Shown: positions 56,949 through 64,000 of the stretch, one piece after another
Position numbering within the stretch: position 1 is the first letter of the stretch
Layout of the letters: every line of letters starts with the position of its first letter
Assembly (NCBI GenBank): GCA_017854795.1
Contig: JAFMHB010000004.1
Coordinates: 68,504 to 132,503 of the forward strand
Reading direction: 5' to 3'
DNA: 64,000 bases
DNA from: Candidatus Nanopelagicales bacterium
GTDB lineage: Bacteria > Actinomycetota > Actinomycetes > S36-B12
Made by a program: the position numbers and the translations under genes
Notes under the pieces: model-generated
Database searches by the model: none
What the model was told of the DNA's origin: nothing
What the model saw: the letters and a program-made list of their open reading frames with translations, nothing else

Positions 56949-58034
56949 GTGGCGGCTCCACAGAATTACCTGGCAGTTATCAAAGTTGTTGGTATCGGCG
57001 GCGGCGGTGTTAATGCTGTCAACCGGATGATCGAAGTCGGCCTCAAAGGGGTCGAGTTCATCGCCATCAACACAGATGCACAAGCACTCCTTATGAGTGA
57101 CGCTGACGTCAAACTTGACATTGGTCGCGAACTCACTCGAGGTTTGGGTGCTGGAGCCAATCCCGAGGTTGGTAAGAAGGCGGCTGAAGATCACCTAGAA
57201 GAGATCGAGGAGGTCCTTCGCGGGGCCGACATGGTTTTCGTTACCGCAGGCGAAGGCGGTGGAACGGGTACGGGTGGTGCGCCGGTCGTTGCGAATATTG
57301 CGAGGTCCTTGGGTGCGCTGACAATCGGTGTGGTCACAAGGCCATTTGGTTTTGAGGGACGTCGTCGTATGTCACAGGCCGATCAAGGAGTTGACGAATT
57401 GCGAGCAGAGGTCGACACCCTCATCGTGATTCCCAATGACCGATTGTTGTCCCTCGCCGACCGTGAAATCTCAGTCATTGATGCATTCCGTCAAGCAGAC
57501 CACGTGCTGCTTCAGGGAGTGAGCGGAATCACCGACCTCATCACAACTCCGGGCTTGATTAACCTTGACTTCGCTGACGTAAAGAGTGTTATGCACTCGG
57601 CAGGTTCAGCACTTATGGGTATCGGTTCCTCACGTGGTGAAGACCGCGCAGTTCAGGCAGCGGAAAAGGCAATTTCCAGCCCGCTTCTGGAAGCTGGCAT
57701 TGACGGTGCACATGGTGTCCTACTTTCAATTTCAGGTGGCAGTGACTTGGGTCTATTCGAGATTAATGAAGCAGCCCGACTCGTTGCCGACGCGGCGCAC
57801 CCCGATGCAAATATCATTTTCGGCGCAGTGATTGATGACACTTTGGGCGATGAAGTGAGAGTTACCGTCATTGCCGCTGGATTTGATGGAGGGGAACCTC
57901 CGGTTAAAAAGGTGTCAGCAAAGGATGCCGCGATAGCCGAAGCTCCTGTTTTTGGGCAGAGCGTCAATCAGCCTAAGACTGTGTCATTCGATGACACCGA
58001 CGACGATCTAGACATCCCTGATTTCTTGAAGTAA
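56949..58034 (+). CDS. ftsZ: Cell division protein FtsZ
   Basis: [31 protein letters not shown] tubulin signature, C-terminal [13 protein letters not shown] start. Confidence 0.98.
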   Translation: MAAPQNYLAVIKVVGIGGGGVNAVNRMIEVGLKGVEFIAINTDAQALLMSDADVKLDIGRELTRGLGAGANPEVGKKAAEDHLEEIEEVLRGADMVFVTAGEGGGTGTGGAPVVANIARSLGALTIGVVTRPFGFEGRRRMSQADQGVDELRAEVDTLIVIPNDRLLSLADREISVIDAFRQADHVLLQGVSGITDLITTPGLINLDFADVKSVMHSAGSALMGIGSSRGEDRAVQAAEKAISSPLLEAGIDGAHGVLLSISGGSDLGLFEINEAARLVADAAHPDANIIFGAVIDDTLGDEVRVTVIAAGFDGGEPPVKKVSAKDAAIAEAPVFGQSVNQPKTVSFDDTDDDLDIPDFLK

Positions 58035-58805
58035 ATGCTTCTTCCCCTTGCCAGCGGTGTTTTTACACCGGTGGCACCTGGTGACCGTCCAGCTTCCTGG
58101 GCGGTCACTGGTCGTTTGGGTGGTCACAGTAGGGGGGAATTTTTTGGGGCAAACATTGCTCGACACGTTGGGGATGATCCAGATATCGTGGCACGGAATC
58201 TCGAGGACTTGGCTGCACTCGTCCAGGTCCAAGGACACAACCTAGCCCTGATGGATCCGATACACGGGAGTTCAATCGCTCAAGTAACACGCCCAGGATC
58301 ATTTAACGGCATGGATTCACTCGTCAGTGAACAATTCGATGTCGGGTTAGTGGCCATGGGGGCAGATTGCGTTCCATTAATTCTCTATGGTTCACGTGGA
58401 AATAAGAGACCGGTAATTAGTGCCATCCATTGCGGATGGAAAGGATTAGTCGCGGGTGTTGTCGCTGCCACGATCACCGAACTTCGCATGCAGGGAGCGA
58501 GTCAAATTCAATCAGTCGTTGGGCCGTCAATCTGCGGCTCGTGTTATTCAGTTGCGCCGGATCGACGGGAGCTCATTCGTACCGCCACTCCGATAGATGT
58601 TTCGCAGGCTGCACTGGCCGTTGCAGGTGGGATTGATGTTCGCGCTGGGGTCTTATCCCAATTGGCACTGGAAGGCATCACCTCAATTGTCGTGGGTGGG
58701 TGCACTTTTGAGAATTCGAAAACCCTTTTTTCGTATCGCCGAGATGGTCAGACGGGGCGTCAAGGAATAATCATTGCGATGCACGAGAATCAAGGACAAC
58801 CATGA
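58035..58805 (+). CDS. pgeF: PgeF/YfiH family (peptidoglycan editing factor / laccase domain)
   Basis: LALMDPIHGSSIAQVT, DCVPLILYG, AIHCGWKGLVAGVV, GPSICGSCYSV. Confidence 0.92.
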   Translation: MLLPLASGVFTPVAPGDRPASWAVTGRLGGHSRGEFFGANIARHVGDDPDIVARNLEDLAALVQVQGHNLALMDPIHGSSIAQVTRPGSFNGMDSLVSEQFDVGLVAMGADCVPLILYGSRGNKRPVISAIHCGWKGLVAGVVAATITELRMQGASQIQSVVGPSICGSCYSVAPDRRELIRTATPIDVSQAALAVAGGIDVRAGVLSQLALEGITSIVVGGCTFENSKTLFSYRRDGQTGRQGIIIAMHENQGQP

Positions 58806-59500
58806 TGGAAGATTCCTTTGGTCGTCGACATGAACTCGAACGCAATTTACAAGCGGCACGGGCACGCATCGATGCGGCCAGTGCTGGTCGATCGGTTGAT
58901 TTATTGGTTGTATCAAAAACGTACCCTGCAACTGATGTCCAGATCCTCAATGACCTTGGGCAAAAAGCCTTCGGTGAAAATCGCGATCAAGAGGCGAAAC
59001 GAAAAGTCGACGAATGCAATGGTGCACGAGCAATTCGGTGGCACATGATCGGTCAATTGCAAAGCAACAAACTGAACTCAATTGCCCGATGGGCCGACGT
59101 AGTTGAGTCACTGGATCGGATTGATCTGATCGCGCCATTGGAGAGGGCTGCAACATTGGCCAATCGGACTGTGGAGATTTTGATACAAATAAATTTGGAT
59201 CCAGTTGATGCTCCACATCGTGGAGGACTAAACCCGCAGGCAGTACCTGATTTTCTTGAGGAATTGGACAAAGCTCCGCATCTTGTACTCGGTGGAGTCA
59301 TGGGAGTTGGACCGAACCCCGACCTCGGAGCCGACGTAACGGCTTCTTTTGAGCAACTGGCAAACGTTTCGGCGATCATCACTACTTCTCACCCCGGTGC
59401 TACCGTAATTTCGGCTGGGATGTCGGGGGATCTTGAGCAGGCGATCAAGGCCGGTGCGACACAAGTGCGACTTGGTAGCGCGATCCTCGGACAGAGGTAA
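58805..59500 (+). CDS. YggS family PLP-binding protein
   Basis: LLVVSKTYPATDVQIL, FGENRDQEAKRK, WHMIGQLQSNK, SAGMSGDLEQAIKAGATQVRLGSAILGQR. Confidence 0.95.
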   Translation: MEDSFGRRHELERNLQAARARIDAASAGRSVDLLVVSKTYPATDVQILNDLGQKAFGENRDQEAKRKVDECNGARAIRWHMIGQLQSNKLNSIARWADVVESLDRIDLIAPLERAATLANRTVEILIQINLDPVDAPHRGGLNPQAVPDFLEELDKAPHLVLGGVMGVGPNPDLGADVTASFEQLANVSAIITTSHPGATVISAGMSGDLEQAIKAGATQVRLGSAILGQR

Positions 59501-59576
59501 TCTGTGGGGTAAAGTGAGGACATGCGCTTTGGCTTGATCAACTTTATTTTTCTCACAAATGACGGGAGGGTAGACA

Positions 59577-60173
59577 ATGGCTAGTGGCATTCGCCGAATG
59601 GCTGTCTATCTTGGTTTGGTCGAAGACGATTCCTATTCAGATGAAAGCACGAATGGGGGATACGACGATCCCAGAAGTTCTCGAAACTCACCCGAGCGAT
59701 ACGAATCGAGAGTCCAGACTTCTAATCGGGCCAGTTCCTCACGGGGATTCGCTGATGATTACGGCTATGAATCTGCACCGAATCCACAAACGACTCGGCC
59801 ACGTGAGTCCCGTGGCGTCAGAACTATTCGACGTGATGAAGAACTTCCTAGTCGCAATGTTGCGAGTGCCCCGGTACCTCAACGAAATTTTGAGTTCGGA
59901 CGCATCGAATCCATCCACCCACGGTCTTACAACGATGCGCGCCGTATCGGTGAGGAGTATCGCGAGGGAATCCCGGTAATCATGAATCTGGGTGACCTAG
60001 ACGACAGTGATGCAAAGAGAATTATTGACTTCGCTGCAGGATTAGTTTTTGGATGCCGTGGGAGTATTGAACGCGTTACTAACAAAGTTTTCTTGCTTTC
60101 TCCCGTGAACGTTGATGTGGGGGACCAAGCGCGTGCACAGGTGGCCCAGGACGGTTTCTTCAATCAAAGTTAA
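59577..60173 (+). CDS. sepF: Cell division protein SepF
   Basis: N-terminal MASGIRRMAVYLGLVEDD and C-terminal HPRSYNDARRIGEEYREGIPVIMNLGDLDDSDAKRIIDFAAGLVFGCRGSIERVTNKVFLLSP. Confidence 0.96.
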   Translation: MASGIRRMAVYLGLVEDDSYSDESTNGGYDDPRSSRNSPERYESRVQTSNRASSSRGFADDYGYESAPNPQTTRPRESRGVRTIRRDEELPSRNVASAPVPQRNFEFGRIESIHPRSYNDARRIGEEYREGIPVIMNLGDLDDSDAKRIIDFAAGLVFGCRGSIERVTNKVFLLSPVNVDVGDQARAQVAQDGFFNQS

Positions 60174-60191
60174 CTCAGGTAGGTTGAGCAA

Positions 60192-60476
60192 GTGAATACG
60201 GTCGGCGCGTGGATTGCCAATATCCTCTTCCTCTATTTATTAGTGCTCATTGGGAGATTAATATTTGACTTTGTCCAGGTTTTTGCGCGCGACTGGCGTC
60301 CATCCGGATTCATCTTGGTAATCGTTGAAGGGATTTACAGCCTCACGGAGCCCCCGCTGAAACTGATCCGAAGGTTTATCCCGCCATTGCGATTAGGTCA
60401 AGTATCATTGGATCTTGGGTTTTTGATCCTATTAATTGGTATTCAAATTCTCATCGGGATTTTTCGAGGGCTTTAA
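60192..60476 (+). CDS. YggT family membrane protein
   Basis: LYLLVLIGRLIFDFVQVFARDWRP...LTEPPLKLIRRFIPPLRLGQVSLDLGFLILLIGIQIL. Confidence 0.93.
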   Translation: MNTVGAWIANILFLYLLVLIGRLIFDFVQVFARDWRPSGFILVIVEGIYSLTEPPLKLIRRFIPPLRLGQVSLDLGFLILLIGIQILIGIFRGL

Positions 60477-63400
60477 ACTTTCTCGATTCCAAAGTTGGCA
60501 TCAATTTCACTTTCGGACCCTTCAATCGTAAATCCGGAAACCGGTTCAGATACGCGGGTCACACTCAATGCGAGGACTTCGATAGCTATTTCTCCACCAT
60601 GAACATTTATGGAGTCGACTACGTCTTGGTTGTTTGAGTTCCACGTGACATTCACACGATCGCTAATTTCTAAGCCAGCTTTTTTTCGTCCTTCTTGGAG
60701 CGATCGCACAATGTCGCGGGCCATGCCGGCTAGGGCCAGTTCACGGGTGATCTCCAAATCAAGTGCAAAGCTTTCACCGGCATCGGCCGCGACTGCCCAG
60801 CCCTCGACGGGTGTCTCTGTGATGACCAGATCAGCCAGTTCAATCGTGGCCGTTCCGTCAACTCCGTTGATTTCGTAGTCGACCCTTCCCTCATTTCGCA
60901 ATTCATTTACCAGCTCAGTTGGATCCTGCTGTGAGATGTGCGCTGCCACGAGTGGGGTTTGTTTGCCAAATCGGGCGCCCAGGGATCTGAAGTTAGGTTT
61001 GAGGGAAATATTGACAAGGTCGCTATCGGAGACATCTAGGGTGAGCAGCTCCCGAACATTGAGTTCCTCTGCTACCTCGGCAACTAAATCCGCGGGGAGT
61101 TCATTCCAACCGGGTGCGCTAATGAGTGCGCGACCCAGTGGCTGCCGAGTTTTCACCGAACTGGTTGCGCGTGCTGAGCGTCCTAGTTCAGTGACCCGAC
61201 GTGCAAGTTCCATGTGGGACTGCAATTGGGAATCGATAATTGAAGCAATGGGCCAACTGGCAAGGTGAACTGAGTCGGGGAGATCTGGTTGGGTGTCGCG
61301 GAATAGGTCTTGCCACACCCGTTCAGTAATAAAGGGCGTGTAGGGAGCCATGCACAGTGTGACAATCTGCAGCGCCTCATGCAAGGTTGCTAGTGCGGCT
61401 GGGTCTCCATCCCAAAATCGCCTGCGTGTTCTGCGCACGTACCAGTTTGAAAGATCGTCGATAAATTCGGTGATTAATCGACCGCCGAGTTGTGTATCAA
61501 AGTTTTCGAGTGCACTATCAACCTGCGCACTTAGGGAGTGTGCTTGCGTTAATAGCCAACGATCCATAATCGGACGATTCTCAACAGATGGCGCACCGTC
61601 GGTGGGTGACCACGGAGCACTTCTCGCGTACAACGAAAGGAAAGAGACCGTGTTCCAGTAGGTGAGTAAATTCTTGCGCACTATGTCAGCAATGGCGTTG
61701 TGCCCAACGCGACGTGCCTGCCATGGTGAGCCGCTGGCCAACATGAACCAACGAACAGCGTCAGCCCCATGCTGATCCATGAGGGGGATAGGTTCAAGAA
61801 CGTTACCTAAGTGCTTGCTCATCTTGCGGCCATCTTCATCAAGAATATGCCCAAGACATACAACGTTTTTATAAGAAGACTCGTCAAACACCAAGGTTCC
61901 AATTGCCATCAAGGTGTAGAACCAGCCGCGAGTTTGGTCAATAGCCTCACAAACAAAATCAGCCGGGTATTGAGCGGAAAAATCATCTTTATTATGTTGC
62001 GGATACCACTGGGCTGCAAAAGGCATTGCCCCTGAGTCATACCAACAGTCAATAACTTCAGGTACTCGGACGGCTATTGCATCGCAGTGCGGGCAAGGAA
62101 TTGTGATGTCGTCAATGTACGGGCGATGCGGGTCAAGCTCTGAGATTTCCTGGCCAGCAAGTTCACCTAATTCGGTGAGGGATTCAACCGCCGTCAGATG
62201 TTCGTTCTCGCAACGCCAAATGGGTAGAGGGGTGCCCCAGTAGCGGTTGCGGGAGAGCGCCCAGTCGACATTGTTAGTAAGCCAATCTCCATACCGGCCC
62301 CACTTGATCGTGTCCGGATACCAATTTGTTTTCTCATTCTCGGACATGAGTCGGTCTTTGATTGCAGTTGTCCTGATGTACCACGAGGGTTGTGCATAGT
62401 AAATAAGCGGTGTGTGGCACCTCCAGCAGTGTGGGTACGAGTGCTCATACGGTTCCTCGAGGAAAAGGAGCCCACGTTCGCGCAAGTTGGTGGTGAGGGC
62501 TGCATCAGCTTTTTTAAAAAATTCACCACCTACAAGAGGTGTTTCCGGCATGAATGTTCCGTCGGGTGCAATCGGATTCACAACGGGTAGGCCATATGCC
62601 CGACAACTAATCAAGTCGTCTGCACCAAATGCAGGAGCCTGATGTACTAAACCGGTGCCGTCTCCTGTTGTGACGTAGTCAGCAAGAATCACGAAGTGGG
62701 AGTCGGGAATATCGATTAAGTCGAAAGGTCGTTCATAGGCCATGTGTTCCAGGTCTGTACCGGGGAAAACTTCTAACACTTGATAACGGGTGGTGCCATC
62801 TTCATTGGTGGGTGAGCCAAACAGATTTTCCACTAAGTCCTGCGCCACTATGTAATGTTGATTTTCGTTGACGAGAACGCAGTAGCTTGCCGTTGGCTTG
62901 ACCGCAACGGCAGTATTGGACACCAAGGTCCATGGCGTCGTCGTCCACACGAGCAGGGACAGACGGGAGTATTTGTCAGCGAGCGGCCCTTGCTTTACGG
63001 GGAATCGAACGTACACCGACGGGTCACTGACATCTTCGTAACCTTGGGCCAATTCGTGGTCGCTCAACCCGGTTCCGCAGCGCGGGCAATAGGGAGAGAC
63101 TCGGTGGTCTTGAACGAGGAGCCCCGCGTTGAAAATCTGTTTCAGTGACCACCACACACTTTGAATGTAATTGGAGTCCATGGTCCAGTAGGCGCTCTCC
63201 ATATCGACCCAATAGCCCATACGGGTGGTCAGCTCGGTGAATGCATCAACATGACGAACGACCGATTCACGGCATTTTGCGTTGAATTCGGCCACACCAT
63301 AGTTTTCAATATCTTTTTTGCCGGAAAATCCAAGTTCCTTTTCGACGGCTAGTTCAACGGGAAGGCCATGGCAGTCCCATCCGGCTTGACGGACAACGTG

Positions 63401-63631
63401 ATACCCCTTCATAGTTCGATAGCGAGGGAAGATGTCCTTAAATGCACGGGCCTCAATGTGATGGGTTCCTGGGGCGCCGTTGGCTGTGGGTGGTCCCTCA
63501 TAAAACGTCCATGTTGGACGCCCTTTGCTTTGGGTCATAGAGGCCGCGAAAGTGTCCTCGGCTTGCCATAAAGCGAGGACTTCATGCTCCAAATCACGAA
63601 GGTTCACCGTGGGTGGGACCACTTTGTACAT
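60473..63631 (-). CDS. ileS: Isoleucyl-tRNA synthetase
   Basis: PPTANGAPGTHHIEARAFKDIFPRYRTMKGYHV, WDCHGLPVE, DEDGRKMSKHLGNV (KMSKS-class); about 1050 aa. Confidence 0.96.
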   Translation of the reverse strand: MYKVVPPTVNLRDLEHEVLALWQAEDTFAASMTQSKGRPTWTFYEGPPTANGAPGTHHIEARAFKDIFPRYRTMKGYHVVRQAGWDCHGLPVELAVEKELGFSGKKDIENYGVAEFNAKCRESVVRHVDAFTELTTRMGYWVDMESAYWTMDSNYIQSVWWSLKQIFNAGLLVQDHRVSPYCPRCGTGLSDHELAQGYEDVSDPSVYVRFPVKQGPLADKYSRLSLLVWTTTPWTLVSNTAVAVKPTASYCVLVNENQHYIVAQDLVENLFGSPTNEDGTTRYQVLEVFPGTDLEHMAYERPFDLIDIPDSHFVILADYVTTGDGTGLVHQAPAFGADDLISCRAYGLPVVNPIAPDGTFMPETPLVGGEFFKKADAALTTNLRERGLLFLEEPYEHSYPHCWRCHTPLIYYAQPSWYIRTTAIKDRLMSENEKTNWYPDTIKWGRYGDWLTNNVDWALSRNRYWGTPLPIWRCENEHLTAVESLTELGELAGQEISELDPHRPYIDDITIPCPHCDAIAVRVPEVIDCWYDSGAMPFAAQWYPQHNKDDFSAQYPADFVCEAIDQTRGWFYTLMAIGTLVFDESSYKNVVCLGHILDEDGRKMSKHLGNVLEPIPLMDQHGADAVRWFMLASGSPWQARRVGHNAIADIVRKNLLTYWNTVSFLSLYARSAPWSPTDGAPSVENRPIMDRWLLTQAHSLSAQVDSALENFDTQLGGRLITEFIDDLSNWYVRRTRRRFWDGDPAALATLHEALQIVTLCMAPYTPFITERVWQDLFRDTQPDLPDSVHLASWPIASIIDSQLQSHMELARRVTELGRSARATSSVKTRQPLGRALISAPGWNELPADLVAEVAEELNVRELLTLDVSDSDLVNISLKPNFRSLGARFGKQTPLVAAHISQQDPTELVNELRNEGRVDYEINGVDGTATIELADLVITETPVEGWAVAADAGESFALDLEITRELALAGMARDIVRSLQEGRKKAGLEISDRVNVTWNSNNQDVVDSINVHGGEIAIEVLALSVTRVSEPVSGFTIEGSESEIDANFGIEKV

Positions 63632-63818
63632 ATAGGTGCGCTCTTCTCTGAAAAAGACGAATTCCAAAAATATTCGTCGAGGTGCTTGTCTAAGTCCGGG
63701 GTAGTGAGTAACTTTAGCGCTCGGGCAATACCATACGCACGTGCGTCGGTAGGCGCACTTTCACATATTCACATGCAGGCAACCCAGAGTAGTCTATTGA
63801 TTTAAGGGGGCGGCGAGG

Positions 63819-64000
63819 TTGGTCGCGAAAAAAGTTCAGTCGAAAAAGATTGCTGCTAAAAAGTCGGTAGCAGTTAAGGCTCCTGCCAAGAAAGCCCCGG
63901 CCAAGAAAGCTCCGGCTAAGAAAGCTCCGGCTAAGAAAGCTCCGGCTAAGAAAGCGCCGGCTAAGAAAGCGCCGGCTAAGAAAGCTCCGGCCAAGAAAGC
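63819..64000 (+). CDS. Start of a Lys/Ala/Pro-rich protein, cut by the right window edge
   Basis: TTG start after AAGGGGGCGGCGAGG; reads (M)[19 protein letters not shown](APAKK)n to the window edge. Confidence 0.7.
   Translation, partial: MVAKKVQSKKIAAKKSVAVKAPAKKAPAKKAPAKKAPAKKAPAKKAPAKKAPAKKAPAKK
63879..64000 (+). repeat. 15-bp in-frame tandem repeat (gctccggctaagaaa-like), 8 full copies before the window ends
   Basis: Units at 63879, 63894, 63909, 63924, 63939, 63954, 63969 and 63984, differing only at synonymous positions. Confidence 0.93.

Noticed and set aside
63879-64000. Possible CRISPR or satellite array
   Set aside because: Units are 15 bp, contiguous without spacers and in frame; coding repeat
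1-64000. Search for tRNAs, rRNAs, transposases, integrases, prophage genes and classical defence systems
   Set aside because: No convincing signals by eye; tRNAscan-SE, Infernal and DefenseFinder runs would be decisive

Overview
This is a 64 kb chromosomal window from a moderate-GC actinobacterium, judged from gene content and order. An aquatic, pigmented lineage is only a guess. Almost everything is single-copy chromosomal coding sequence. I saw no rRNA, no convincing tRNA, no CRISPR array, no transposase and no prophage. Main blocks: (1) 0-16 kb: NlpC/P60 hydrolase, acyl-CoA synthetase, SRPBCC proteins, ArsA-C-terminus-like protein, ROK glucokinase, PlsC, glycerol kinase, a phosphofructokinase with PPi-type signature residues, type II DAHP synthase, Ogt and a PASTA Ser/Thr kinase. 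(2) 16-25.4 kb: carotenoid cluster (crtYc, crtYd, crtB, crtI, crtE, second CrtI-like desaturase, GT2, cruF) with a cation/proton antiporter inside it. (3) 25.5-27.3 kb: GntR regulator plus ACC deaminase, with a perfect 16-bp palindrome on the regulator start codon. (4) 28.4-34 kb: an apparent SOS mutagenesis operon, consisting of a perfect actinobacterial LexA box, a structured leader, a SAV_6107-type HEPN protein, DnaE2 and DinB. (5) 34-42 kb: DUF3040, MaoC, a likely lipase remnant, an RDD pair, a DUF202 pair, a HelD-like helicase, a phosphopantetheinyl transferase-DUF3293 fusion and a DUF3048 lipoprotein. (6) 42.4-60.5 kb: complete dcw cluster from mraZ to yggT, with MraZ-box-like repeats, a long inverted-repeat element between mraZ and rsmH, and a structured ftsZ leader. 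(7) 60.5-64 kb: ileS in inverted orientation with no divIVA before it, then the start of a gene encoding tandem APAKK repeats. The most promising second-look items are the LexA/HEPN/DnaE2/DinB unit with its leader, the PPTase-DUF3293 fusion, the PPi-PFK signature, the mraZ-rsmH RNA element, and the GntR/ACC deaminase operator.
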